This document shows, piece by piece, positions 1 to 11,249 of a DNA stretch of 64,000 bases (positions within the stretch are counted from its first letter, which is position 1; every line of letters begins with the position of its first letter). This stretch comes from Nelumbo lutea (taxonomy: Eukaryota > Streptophyta > Magnoliopsida > Proteales > Nelumbonaceae). The translations under genes were made by a program, and so were the position numbers. Under the pieces are notes generated by a model, which did not search any database, was not told where the DNA came from, and saw only the letters and a program-made list of their open reading frames with translations. The stretch covers positions 20,824,378-20,888,377 of the forward strand of contig JAKGHH010000008.1 of NCBI GenBank assembly GCA_022828595.1, in the 5' to 3' direction.

Positions 1-708
1 ATAATTTCCTTTCTTCACTGAAGGAGGGATCCAATGAAATAAGGGCTCTGCCCCTTCTCTAAGATTTACTTTTTCTATGGTAATTATGAAACGTGCATGT
101 TCTTATATGCCAAGTCATTTATTTGTTTGTTTATTTTTGAAAAGTTGTGCCTCACCTTGCATCTTGCACCTCAGGCATTTGGAAGCCCTTGCTCTTTTGT
201 TGCACCTCTCACTTTTACAACACTGCCTCCTACAAATCTACAGTTTGATCCCATTAAGATTGCACCTAAGCTGAGAAGCCCATCTAGTCAGTGGAATAAC
301 CACTTAGGCGACCATTATCCTGTCCTTTTCCTCTCCCGAATTCCCACTTTAGATGGCCACCTCAAGAAACTTCAGGACAGTCCATTGTCTGAGCAATTTG
401 GTTATTTCACCAAATGCAACTGGATGCAACGACAACTCTTCATTAGGAAGAATTCAATTGCTAATGCCGAGCCTTTACTTTTAGCAAATAGTGCTAACTC
501 AATTCAGATCAAGAAACTTGTCAAAAGATCAAAATTGAGAGATTTACTATAGAAACAACAATAACTCTAGTTAGACTTCAACAGAACCCTGGCTAGAAAC
601 TAGATAAGATGGCCCGGAAATTGTCTGTTGAACTTAAGAAGTAGAACATAAGCTAAAATCCATATAGATCATAAATTGCTCGGTGTAATAGTAAAACCTC
701 AGGCTAAA

Positions 709-1265
709 TGATGTGGGCGCCGGCAGCAGCAGCAGTAATTTAGTGTTCTCAGCAACAACAATTTAGTGTTCTCATCCTATCTTATCTATTCAGTATTCTT
801 ACCTTATCTGCTTTCAGTAGCAGGGATTAGTAGGAGTCTTATCTATTCAGTTATCTTATCTTATCAGTTCAGTAGGATAGATTAAGGGAGTCTTATCTTA
901 TCTAATTACAGTTCTTATCTTATCTTATCAGTTCAGTAGGATAGATTAAGGAAAGTCTTATCTTATCTTATCAGTTCAGTCTTATCTTATCAGTTTAATA
1001 GGATAGAGTAGTAGATTAGCAAGGAGTCTTCCTAAAAGTAGGATTCTACCTCTTGTAATCTCCTATTTAAGGAGCTGATATTATTCAATAAACATATCGA
1101 AAATTTCAATCAAGAAAGAGAGCAAGGAGAGTTAGGTGATTTCTTGGACAAATCACCATTAGGGCACCAAGATAGGTTCATCAAGAGCAGGGAGGAACAA
1201 GAGAAAACAGGAGGTTTTCCCCGTGGACCGACCCATGACGAGATCCTATTCCCGGGCCCATAACA
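709..1265 (+). mobile_element. Probable solo LTR
   Basis: The segment begins TGATGTGG and ends CATAACA (TG...CA). It is flanked by near-identical 5-bp repeats, CTAAA at 704-708 and CTAAC at 1266-1270. It contains a TATA-like box (CCTATTTAAGGA, about 1061) followed by a polyadenylation-like AATAAA (about 1087), as expected for a U3-R-U5 unit. The interior is rich in short repeats of CTTATCTTATC and CAGTTCAGTAGGATAG. No gag-pol lies beside it, so a solo LTR left by recombination is the simplest reading. Strand follows the TATA to AATAAA order. Confidence 0.55.
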
Positions 1266-1664
1266 CTAACAAGTGTGAGAACATCAATTCAAGTCTGAGA
1301 GTGGCCATTTTGTGCACAAAAATGCCAAACTTTTGGTTTGTACCCACTCCACCCCTCTCAAGACCTCAGATAACTGGAACCAACATGAGTAATGGCCTTT
1401 TTTATTTGAGTGATAATAATAATGTTGTGGCTTAATAATTCATTATAAAAAAAGTGGTAGAGAGAAGGTAAAATATGACTATAATAACATGAAAAACAAC
1501 ATGTAGAATAAGATGATGTGCACATGCACTATACAAAATCTGCCCACCTAGCAATTACAAAAAGATTGCCATGTACAAAAAAGGAATTATAACCTATAAT
1601 CTTAAAAGTGGTAACTTAATAGTTAATCTGCATTTGCTTCAGAACAGGGTATTACTAGACCATC

Positions 1665-1934
1665 CATTGTTGTAAGACTAGGACAGGACCAGATGGTTCA
1701 ACCGGTGACTGGTATCCAGTGACCTTTCCAGGTCCTGATTAAATGACGGATTTCACAGGTGACCCAGTGAGCAATCTGGTTTTATGTCCAGTCCAAGTCC
1801 TATACATTGAAATCAACAACAGAAACTAGAGTTGCAACAAATCCAGTGACCTTTCCAGGTCCCGATAATGATGGATTTCACAGGTGACCCAGTGAGCATT
1901 CTGGTTTTATGTCCAGTCCAAGTCTTATACATTG
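1665..1934. mobile_element. Small TIR element, family F1, with internal duplication
   Basis: The termini read CATTGTTGTAAGACTAGG at the left and the complement of CAATGTATAGGACTTGG at the right, matching the better-preserved copy at 15854-16036. The middle has the GACCGG/CCGGTT-rich text shared by further copies near 23053 and 63516. The right half, plus about 30 bp of flank, is duplicated in tandem. Confidence 0.45.
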
Positions 1935-1967
1935 AAATCAACAATAGAAACTAGAGTTGCAACAAAT
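1714..1967. repeat. 127-bp direct tandem duplication
   Basis: Two adjacent copies (1714-1840 and 1841-1967) start ATCCAGTGACCTTTCCAGGT and end GTTGCAACAA. They differ at only a few positions, for example TCCTGATTAAATGACGG versus CCCGATAATGATGG. The duplication covers the right terminus of the F1 element and its flank. Confidence 0.85.
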
Positions 1968-2009
1968 AACTGGGAAGTGATTGGTAGATACTTAGCCATT
2001 AAATCCTGG

Positions 2010-2370
2010 CTGTTGATGACAACTCTCTCAAGGAAGAATTTTTGGCTCTTTTAGAAGAACTAAAATCAGTATTTCCATCAGGATGGAAGAATATAATAGT
2101 AGAAGGGGACCCTTTGGTAGTCATCCATCAGTTAGCCCTAAGGAAGAAATTCCTTGAATTCTTAGATCCTTAGTGAAGCAATTAAGATAGAATCTTTTTT
2201 TATCAGTAATTAAGATAGAATTTTGTGGTTATTGGTGTATGTCTCTTTAAGTTGTTTTTAGCTTGAATTGTAGGTGTTGCCTTAACACCTTTAAAATGGT
2301 TGTAATCAGTTTTCTTTTTCCTTTTAATTAATAAAATCTTTTTTTTTTTTACTATCAAAAAAATAAAACA
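2010..2370 (+). pseudogene. LINE RNase H and 3' tail relic
   Basis: Translation of about 2010-2172 gives an RNase H-like stretch, including the motif VEGDPLVVIHQL typical of plant LINE ribonuclease domains (compare GDSKLVLSCL at 28.7 kb). An A/T-rich tail follows with TAATAAAATC and CTATCAAAAAAA, the 3' end seen in other LINEs of this window. It is short and broken. Confidence 0.5.
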
Positions 2371-2790
2371 AAATCTTCTATGGAATAAGATTGCCGTCAG
2401 CATTTGCTATTATTTGTCTCCTTCATTCTGGTTGTGTTCAGCTTTGTATTGCTGTTTGTCTCTTTCGTTTTGGTTTTGGAATGTAGGGAATTCTTAGTCA
2501 TAACTAAAAAGTACGAATTACTGTTGCTGATAGAAAAAGGGGAAAACAAACTGAAGGCTAGTGCACCACACACAAGATGGTCAATATCAAATCTCCAAAA
2601 TCAAATAGCCCAAGCTTCAAAACAGGACAAAGTATATGAACCATAAGCTTACAGAGTACAGAACTACAGATAAAAAAGCCGAAGAATCCCCTGTTCAAAC
2701 CAATTTTGATAGAATAAACTTGATGACAGGGAAAGTATAATGTTTGGTCTCAAAATGGAATGGGTCAATTGACTATGCTGTTGAGATAAA

Positions 2791-2839
2791 ATCCTATACA
2801 CGGCTTACCTATCAAAAAAAAAAAAAATCCTATACATGG
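2791..2839 (+). mobile_element. Micro-insertion of a LINE tail between 13-bp repeats
   Basis: ATCCTATACACGG (2791-2803) and ATCCTATACATGG (2827-2839) flank a 23-nt insert, CTTACCTATC followed by a run of A. The insert looks like only the last nucleotides and poly(A) of a LINE; the direct repeats are the expected TSD, with one mismatch. Confidence 0.6.
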
Positions 2840-2945
2840 ATAAGCTTGATGATGAATTAATTCAAAACAGCACTCCTAGATAGGAAAAATAATAACAGAA
2901 GATAGCTCAGCAACTCTAAGCAAATGCACTTCAAGCAAAACTAAC

Positions 2946-3783
2946 CTTCGAGCACTGCTCCGAATACGATGTTTCTATTATCAAGCTGCGGAGACGGCCC
3001 CGGTCCCGTTGTGATCAGAAACTCAACATTCCTATAGTTGGGGTTAAGCTTGATCTCCTCATCGTCGTCATTTTCAGACAAACACAACGAGAGAACACCG
3101 GGTCTCGAGTGGCCGAGAAGGAAAGACTTAGAATCCACAGTCTCCGTATTCCTGACTAGACCAGAAGGTGGGCGCACCTCTCCCTTGTCCCTCCGCCCCT
3201 GCCGACCGGCCATGAGAAACTGCCCCGGGAAGATTTTCTGAACCAATGTACCTTTATAAGACGAACCGGAGGAGCCAGTGCCAGTGCACATGGCTTTGAA
3301 GTTGGAGACGGTTAAAGGGACAAGCTTGCCGTAGAGGCCGAACACGACGCGGCCCAAAGGCTCCGCTTCTTGGCAAGCGGCGAACTCGTCTCCAAGGGTG
3401 CGATCAGAGCGGAAATAGTTCGGACAGACGCTGAAGTCCATGTAGACCCGGTCTGTAATGGTGGTGTCAGGGACCGGGGGTGGAGGCGGTGGTGGGACGG
3501 TTTCATTTTCGTCGACGGCAAGGGCTAGGGTAGAGGGGAGGGAGAGAGAGGTGGAGAGAAAGATGGCGGAGCGGCGGTTGAAGTTGACTCTAGGACTAGG
3601 TTTCGGGCTTCTCGCTGCTGCCCAGATTTGTGGCGGACGGTGGTGGAGGTGGAGGCGGAGGAGGGGCATAGAAGTGGATGTCGAGCAGCCCATGGGACTG
3701 GAGATTTGGATTTCACCATGTTCGTTAGTTTGACGAGAGAGAGGATACGTGGGACTGATTTCGCTACCACTCAGTAGAGGCAA
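2946..3783 (-). CDS. CYP28: Chloroplast cyclophilin CYP28-like, first exon (partial gene)
   Basis: This is the N-terminal exon of a peptidyl-prolyl cis-trans isomerase-like protein of the plant CYP28 group, expected in the thylakoid lumen. The frame has several candidate starts: 3783 (used here) and 3693 (MGCSTSTSMPLL), which I consider more likely. A transit region is followed by a twin-arginine segment, RRSAIFLSTSLSLPSTLALA, ending in an AxA-like cleavage site before VDENE. The cyclophilin fold begins at YMDFSVCPNYF, then FGLYGKLVPLTVSNFKAMC, and runs to NIVFGAVLEG. The usual FHR catalytic arginine motif is replaced by KIFPGQFLMAG, so isomerase activity is doubtful, as for other divergent lumenal cyclophilins. 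The exon ends GTGCTCGAAG with donor GTTAGT at 2945 (phase 1). The last exon or exons, about 70 residues in the family, lie outside the window. Confidence 0.92.
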
Positions 3784-4632
3784 GTGGGACCTACTATACT
3801 AGTTGATCTGATCAAATGAAACCATGGATTACGATAATGTATTTACTATTTAGCTTTCGCGTCAGATAATATATTTAGCTCTTTTGCGTTCTTCATCCCA
3901 ATCCCATTGAGGACAGCCCACCGTAGAATTATTTGTTGTCACGAGTAAATAATGCCAAGCCCTGAAGTAGAGGGAGCATCTCCACTGAGAAGAGTATATC
4001 CTGACTTGGCAGTGTATGTTGTTTTTCTGGGACCCTTCCATGGCAAGGTATCTCTGCTTATGTTGGAGAACACGTGCTTACACAATGTGTTCGATACAAT
4101 TGGTTGTAAATAGAGTTCTTGGTTTCTGTAAGTCCCAGTTGCCAGTCATACCCAACAGTCTTTAACTGTCATTCCTTGAGCTAAATTGGAATTTTCTTCT
4201 TGTAGTTTGGGAACCCCATCATGGAAAGATGGGATCCAAGGATCCAAGGATCTAGAATATGTATATTAGATCCATCTTTGATCTGCCAAATAAATTTGTT
4301 CTTTGTAAGTTCCATCATGTCCATTATTTTTTTCCACCATCCAGAATCAGCTGATTTTTTTTTAGAGGGAAAATGAGGATTTGTTCGTCAAGTATCTTTG
4401 TTTGATGGCTTTAACCCATAGGCTTGAGTCCTCTGTTAGTAATCTCCAAAGCTGTTTGGCAAGTAAAGCCTTGTTGAATTCTCTCATTCTTCTTAAACCT
4501 AACCCCCCTTCTTTTTTCGGCCTGCATATCCTTTCCCATGCTATTGTATTCTCTAATTGGTCTATTGTTTTTTTTTCTTTAATATAGAGACCCCCATAAT
4601 GTATGTGGGTATTGATTGCATGACAGCTTTGA

Positions 4633-5927
4633 CTATTGTGGTTCTTCCAGCTTGGGATAATAGTTTAGCCTTCCACATAGATGATCTAGAGCTCGTTTTT
4701 TTTTTTTTGTTAATTCTTTACTCTCATTCTCTGTTTCTTTGCCAAAGTGGATATGAATTCCCAAGCATTTGTCATTCATGCCCATGCATTTGACTCCAAG
4801 TATACTTGCCAAGAGCTTTCTTTTTCTTCTGTGCACATTTTTATTGAAATGCACCCCCCAACTTCTTCAAATTTACCCTCTGTCCTGACATTTGTTCAAA
4901 TTCATGCAACACCCCATTTATTTTTCTTACCTATGTCGGATCAGCTTTACAAAGGACTATACAATCATCTACAAACAACAGGTGAGTTATTAGTGAGTTG
5001 TTTCTACCTAGTTTAAAACCCTTCAAGTTATGTTCATGTTCAGCCTTTTTCAATTAAGCTCGATAAGGCTTGCATTCCAATGATCAACAAATGCGGGGAC
5101 AGTGGATCACCCCGTCTTAAACCATTCCTTAAGCTGAAGAATTCCTTGTGGGTCCCATCATTTTTTATGGCAAATTTTGGGGTACTGATGCAGGAATGTA
5201 TTAATTTACACCACTTTTCTAGAAATCCCGTTTCCTCTAAAACTTTTAGAATGAAGTCCCTTCTCATTCAATCATAAGCACTTGACATGTCAACTTTAGT
5301 GAATAGCCAACCTATTCCTTTCTTTTGTTTCTTTATTTTGTTGATGATCTCTTTAGCAAGTATTATGTTGTCAGTACCTTGTTTACCCTTAATGAAGGTT
5401 GCTTGGTTGGGAGAGATGATCTCATTAATGTACCTTTGCATCTTCAGAACCAAATACTTAGCTACTATCTTGTAGATAACATTGCACACACTAATTAGTC
5501 TAAAGTGGGAGGGATTTTCCGAATTGTTTACTTTTGGGATATAGACCAAATTGGTGGAATTTATTTCAAGGGGATCCTAAGGAAATTTTGGACTAGGCTT
5601 ACCACATCAGCTTTTAATGAGGACCAGTATCTTTGAAAGAAGAAAGGGGTGAACCCATCTTGGTCCAGGGGCCGAATGTGACCTCGTGGAATTAATCACT
5701 TCATGGATTTCTTCTTCTGTGAGAGGGGAGAGCAAAGTTCCGCATTCTTCAGCTGGCACTTTGTTATGAAAGAGGCCTGATACATTTATGCCTTGTCCAC
5801 GATGGCAATCCCCAATTTCTTTGGCTCTGGACTTAAACATTTCTACTACCTCCTCTAGTTTCATGACTTCCCCACTTTCTTTTTTCAGAAACTCCAGGCC
5901 ATTTCTTTTTCGATTAAAATTGGCCAT
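4633..5927 (-). pseudogene. LINE-A reverse transcriptase domain
   Basis: Landmarks in order on the minus strand are a SPLTEEEIHEVINS start (5927-5607), HFRLISVCNVIYKI, the SPNQATFIKGKQGTDNI block and KVDMSSAYD (5549-5268), GLRRGDPLSPHL (5267-5040), and LLFVDD in place of the usual FADD near 4960. FNKNVHRRKRK...LGIHIHFGK follows (4854-4633). Several frames and stops separate the blocks, so no active enzyme can be made. Confidence 0.85.
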
Positions 5928-6279
5928 CTAATGGAAATATTTGGTATTTCGGTCCCCCTCTTTTAACCACATCTCCTTAAATTTCAATTTCCATAATTGT
6001 TCCTCTCTTATCAGCCATTTATCATATTCCCTTCTTAGCCTTATTAGCTCCTCACTGCCTAGCATGACTATCCCCTTCTTGGATTGCCAAAATTTGTCTT
6101 TCTATCAATTTTAGCTTCTCATTTATATTCTCAAATATTGTTTTATTCCATTTCTTTAGAGCCCATTTGCACTTTTTAAGTTTAGAAGGAAGGTTTCGGT
6201 TTCTTGTCTCTGTCTCCCACAAATCTTTTATCAGTTTATTGCATTCCTCATCATCAGCCCACATTGGTAGAAAATGGAA

Positions 6280-7024
6280 CTATTTTGGACCAGGTATTAA
6301 GGTTGGACTTGTCTCTAGGAGTAGTATGGCATGACTTGAGAAAATGGTAGGATAGGATAAAATTCTTGCCTCTGGAAATGTCTCATGCCACCATTGTGAT
6401 GCCAAACCTCTGTCTAACGACTCTTTCACCAGCTTGTTTCCACTTTTATGATTGGACCAAGTAAAATAGGTTCCGATAGTCCTTATTTCTCGAAGTCCAT
6501 GGTTCTCGATCAGTTGGATTAGGGCTTTGGATGGTTTTCTTTCATTCCAAGAGCAACCCCTGTAATTTGATTCCTCAATTATGTCATTTAAGTCACCTAT
6601 GAGGATCCATTTATCACTATCTTCCAGTATTGAGCTTAGATTTTCCCAAGAAGAGGTGTGGTGACTCTTTATTGGGTTGCCATAGACCAGACATAGACCC
6701 CAAGCTGGATCTGAGGTTGCATTTCGCACTTGGGCTAAAATTAGTCTTTCGGAGTTGTGAATGATTGTTATAGGGAGACCCGACTTCCAACAACACACCA
6801 AACCACCACCCCGCCTTTCCTTTATAGGGTATAATTTCACTGTGGTTATAGCCTAGTTTTCTTGTTAGTCTGGTTGCCCTAGTCTCATTCAATTTAGTTT
6901 TAAATAGGAAAACTAGGTCGGGATTGGTCTTCCTAATGCATTTAGAAGGAAATCTAACCGTTTGAGGGTTATAGTACCCTCGACTATTCCAGATTAAAAA
7001 TTTCATGGATGACACTATCAACAC
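6280..7024 (-). pseudogene. LINE-A AP-endonuclease domain
   Basis: The domain would nick genomic DNA to prime reverse transcription. Two overlapping frames (7024-6617 and 6840-6280) together carry the EN landmarks: the N-terminal MKFLIWNSRG, the KTNPDLVFLFKTK segment, the catalytic-type GDLND and the YFTWSN motif. The frame change around 6840-6617 and the missing C-terminal SDHxP region mark it as inactive. Confidence 0.85.
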
Positions 7025-7450
7025 CTAGTGACGAAAAGTGGAGAGTTATATGATGAGAAATAAAATGACTAGGGTTCTGGTGATTTTCGGCATACTTGAT
7101 GGGTTAGAGCATAGATAGTATTCTGAAGGAGAGGTTGGCTTGGAGGTGGAACAGGTAGCAAGTCCGTCCCCAGCTACTTCGATCCAGTTCTGGTCCATTT
7201 CTCCACTGTCGTCATCTAGCATTATGGCCATGGTTCCTTGGCTCTGACCGACAATCACAGTGATGTCTGGCCCGGTATTCAACGCTCCTCTGATATTTGT
7301 GATTCCCGTCATTCCACTTACTTCTTGTTTAGAGCCCTTCCCTAGCAGTGGGCTGAGAGGTATCATTGACTTGTTTCCGTCCTCGGCTAGGCACTTCAAA
7401 AACCCATCACTAATAAACAAAATTGCTTTCATCATAAATGGTCTTACGTG

Positions 7451-8265
7451 GTCAGCCCAGTTTCTTTAGACCTAGCTTCGGATCCACAAATCCCATACCC
7501 GATTTTGTTATATAACTTTTCCAAGTATTTGCGTATGGACATCTCGAAATATTTTCTGATGCATGCGGGACAGGTGGCATGTCTTCTAGATCAGCTATCA
7601 TTTTTCCTTCACCAAATGTATTGCATGTAGCCTTTGCATGTTGCGCATGGCCACCATGTTCCTATTGTTGAACTTGTTCACCTTCGAATTGCCTTTTCTT
7701 TGACTCGTGGGTTAACCCGTCCGAGTTGTTCAACCCTTCTGAGTTTGGACAATCTGAGTGCTTCCCATCGACTCTAACTGTCGCTAGTAATCAGTCCAGT
7801 AGGCATCGTCTCTCTTCAAAATTGGTAATTATGCAAACATTCCGACATGAAAAAAACAGCCACTCTGGCGAGTATAACCACAATGTTCTCCAAGGGAAGG
7901 ACTCCCCCCCCCCCACCCCAAGAGTTCCAGACCCTCTCACACCATGACGATTCCCTGCGATGAAATCCAAAAATGTTTCAAGTGAGTGGTAGGGTCAAAG
8001 ATGTACTCCACACCAATGTTGTTTATCTTTTCTATCGGTTGAATCTTTATTTCTTGCGAGGAATCTTCCTCTTATGCTCTTTTTTTCCTTTTCCTTCTTT
8101 ATACTTATATATATATATATATATGACTTACGACAACTTTGGTGTTTCCTTTTGTGAACAACTATAATAACACCCATACCCCCCTCCCCCGTGAATTACT
8201 ATCAATTTGGAGTTGATACCTACCCCAACTGTACATCTCGATCTGTTACTCACAAAGTGTATCCC
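7451..8265. other. Intergenic gap between two LINEs
   Basis: No gene is visible. It contains a C-rich run (about 7907-7920), a (TA)n microsatellite (8105-8124) and CTCACACC-type text resembling the hairpin repeats found at 50-54 kb. 7451-7700 may hold the eroded zinc-knuckle part of LINE-A ORF1, but this is not secure. Confidence 0.5.
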
Positions 8266-8408
8266 ACACCGATTTTTTTTATTAAATTTTCATTCATTTA
8301 TAGGGCTAATATTTACATACAAGTTACTATCTGGATTAGATGTTATTGATATTGTTGCTTTACAAGCTACATATGCAAAAGTATGAGCAGCTTAATTGTT
8401 AGATTTAT

Positions 8409-9219
8409 TTATAAATTAGAAAAAAGTTTATTAAAAGCATTCAAAAATTTTGCAAGTCGCGACTGATGGAGATTTTCAACCCAGAGGTTAGGTTTTGATA
8501 TATTCTTCAAAAAGGATATAAGCTGCTTGGAGTCATTGTAAATTGCTACCATATCTACTACGTATGTTGAAGTTGCCTCTAAACCAACAATCAAAGCCCT
8601 TAATTCAGCATCATAAGGGCTGATGGCCCAGCATGGTTTGCCTTCAAAGATGGCTTTATCTCTTGTCGATCACTGGAGGATGAAAGCTCATCCTACACTT
8701 CCTGTTAATGGATCATATGAATCATCAATTTGTAGTGTAGCCACTTCCTGTTAATGGATCATATGAATCATCTTGCACTTCCTGTTTTGGAGGATGAAAG
8801 CTCATTCTTCACTTTTTTAGTATTTCCACAGGGGTGTATGTGAAGTTATTAAAATATTTTTTGTTTCTAGAATTCCATATGAAGTAGATTAAAATACACC
8901 CTCTCCCAAAGAGTTCCAAGGCTTCTGTTTTTGAATATGAAAGCTTAAGCTTCTGATACCAATCCAAAAGAATTATATGGGCTAGCTGGTTGGTTGTTTT
9001 GTCTGGATTTAGTCCAACCTAAGTTGAGCACCAAATTGCTCTAGTATAGTGACAATGGAAGAATAGGTGATGAAAAGATTTTGTTTCACTTGAGCACAAC
9101 ACACATGTTAAATCCAAGTGAAATAACCAATGATGACTTTTGTCCTTGATTGGTATCCCTCCCCATAAAATTTTCCATATAAACAATTGGAAACGGTAGG
9201 GGATTTTCAACTTCCACAA
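8409..9219 (-). pseudogene. LINE-B zinc-binding and RNase H C-terminus
   Basis: 9219-9019 reads MWKLKIPYRFQLFIWKILWG, then CVLC and HHLFFHC, the zf-RVT pattern of plant LINE ORF2. After a gap, 8650-8409 gives an RNase H-like end with ALIVGLEATSTY and YNDSKQLISFL. Between them (about 8640-8830) lies a partly duplicated tract: CACTTCCTGTTAATGGATCA occurs twice, near 8698 and 8746. Confidence 0.75.
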
Positions 9220-9695
9220 CAGTTTCTAGTCAAAAAAGATGAAAATGATGAGCTCACCTCTGTGGAGAGGAAATGATACAATGAACTGACTGTGTATTTT
9301 CCTAATTTTGTGAACTTCTAGATTGTTGTATCTTTCTCGAATTCACTATTGGGAGTAATGGATAATATATGAGGTATTGATTGCTGATTTACATACTGTT
9401 GTAAAGATGACATGTTCCTTTCTCCTCTTGGCCTTAATAAGCCACACACCTTAAATTGTGAGCCATGATGTTCATTTTGAACTGGTTTTGGTAACCCTCC
9501 ATTTATTGTGGGAATCCAAGAGTCCTCAAATGCCAATATATTAGTCTCATCTTTAATCATCCACATGATATTCGGTTTGAGGATTGGTAGGAGCTTCTAA
9601 GTTTGTTGCCACCATGAGGAGCTATTCTTTTTTTTTTTTTCTTGTTGAAAATAGGCTCAATTTGGGGTAAGTTTGTCGCCACCATGTCGACATAT

Positions 9696-11187
9696 CTATT
9701 TGCTAAATAAAGCTTGGTCCATTATAGCACTTTGTCTGAAACCAAGTCCACCACAAACTTTAGGGAGGCATAATTTGTTCCAAGAAATGGTATGTCTCAT
9801 CTGATTGTGACCCGAGTTCCACCAAAAGTCATGGGCCAACTTGTCCAAAGATTTATGGAATTTTTTGGGGAGTATTGTTGAAGACATTTGATACAACGGA
9901 ATGGATTGGAACACTAACTTTACAAGGGTGGTTTTACTTGCTTGGGATAGTAGGTTTGAGCTCCAAGATTTTAGTTTTGATAAGATTTTTTGTTAAAGAT
10001 CCTTTTGTGTGGTGGCCTCTCTGTCATGTGGATACAATCTCACACCCAAAGGATTTTCTTGGGTGGATTTTTCTATGATGCCTTAGCACATTCATACTGA
10101 ATGCTACAAAGGATTTTCTTGGATTAGATTTTTGTCCTGAAAGGGATTCAAAATGTTGGAGGATTTTATTGAGCTCTTTTATTTGTTTTAGATCAGTTCG
10201 ATAGAACAAGATGCAATCATCTGCAAATAAAAGATGTGTGATGGGGATACTATCCTTAGATAGAGAAATTCCCTGTAGTTGGTTATGCATTGCAGCTTTT
10301 TGCAGTAATTGAAAAAGGACCTCTATACCTATTATGAAGAGGTACAGAGAAAGTGGATCTCCTTGTCTTAACCCCTTATTGAGTTGAAAAGATTCATATA
10401 TTTCTCCTCCCGAGTTCACTTAGAACTTTGGAGTAGATATACATTGATGTAGAAGATTACACCACTTCTCTAGAAATTTTATGGTTCTTAGTAGTCCTAT
10501 GATGAAATTCCTCCCCATTCGATCAAAAGCTTTCAACATGTCCAGTTTCAAAGCTATTGCACCCTTCCCATTTTTTCATGATTCCATCTGACATAGAATC
10601 TCTTTTGTCAACAAAATGTTGTCTGTGGTTTGTCGGTTCTTGAAAAAACCTGATTGGTGAGGGGAGATTATGTCCTGTGTGATCAACTGCATTCTCATGA
10701 CTAACCACTTGGAGATGATCTTATAATTGACATTACACAGACTAATGGGTCGATAGCTGGATACATCCACTAGTGAATTATTTTTTGGAACAAAAACTAA
10801 TTTGGTATCATTCATACCTTTTGGCAACTTTCCAGTGTTATAAAAATTGGTAACCAGTTTGTATATGTCCTTGCCCACAATATCCCAATGGTTTTAATAG
10901 AAGTGAGTAGTGAACCCATCTAGCCTTGGGGCTTTATGTGGGTTCAATTGCTGAACTACTTCAGTTATCTCTTCCATTGTAGGGGGCTGCATGAGAATTT
11001 GTGATTGCTCATGTGAGATACAAGGAAGGGGGATATTAAAGATTGGGCTTGGATTGAAATCTTCCTGTACCCCACTAATTACCTTTATATTGAGAACCTT
11101 GGCTATTTGTTGTTTGTTTGATGTCCACTCTCCATCTGGATTTTTGATCCAGGCTATATCATTCTTGATGTTTTTGTGGTTTGCCAT
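9696..11187 (-). pseudogene. LINE-B reverse transcriptase domain
   Basis: Blocks on the minus strand are PTMEEITEVVQQLNPHKAPR (11187-10894), VPKNNSLVDVSSYRPISLCN with SPHQSGFFKNRQTTDNI (10878-10576), and GLRQGDPLSLYLFIIGIEVL with the catalytic-type LLFADDCIL (10419-10024). Then comes the thumb region with LPKVCGGLGFRQSA (9914-9696). The FADD box is intact, but stops separate the blocks. Confidence 0.88.
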
Positions 11188-11249
11188 GTGGTGAAAAAGC
11201 TTTGTGTTCTTATCTCCTTGAAGCCAAAGTTCTCTAGATTTTAACTTCC

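Larger units (their letters stand above)
1..2945 (-). other. CYP28 intron 1 (partial), with repeats
   Basis: The stretch left of the CYP28 donor site is read as intron because the remaining conserved C-terminal part of the cyclophilin cannot be found in it on the minus strand. It holds a solo LTR, a small TIR element with a tandem duplication, a LINE relic and a tiny LINE tail insertion, listed separately. In 1-708 I see no recognisable gene; an open frame at 97-552 (plus) matches nothing I know. 2400-2780 is unremarkable. Confidence 0.6.
3890..7450 (-). mobile_element. LINE-A, degenerate L1-type retrotransposon
   Basis: Read on the minus strand, the order is an ORF1 remnant (about 7435-7046), endonuclease (7024-6280), linker (6264-6052), reverse transcriptase (5927-4633) and the start of the C-terminal domain (about 4590-3900, ending in a TAKSGYTLL motif). 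All domains are broken by stops and frameshifts. The usual zinc-binding and RNase H modules and a poly(A) tail are missing at the low-coordinate end. The element stops about 100 bp upstream of the CYP28 first exon. Ends are approximate. Confidence 0.85.

Noticed and set aside
97..552. 151-codon open frame on the plus strand
   Set aside because: No recognisable domain, irregular composition at the start, and it lies in what must be a CYP28 intron on the other strand.
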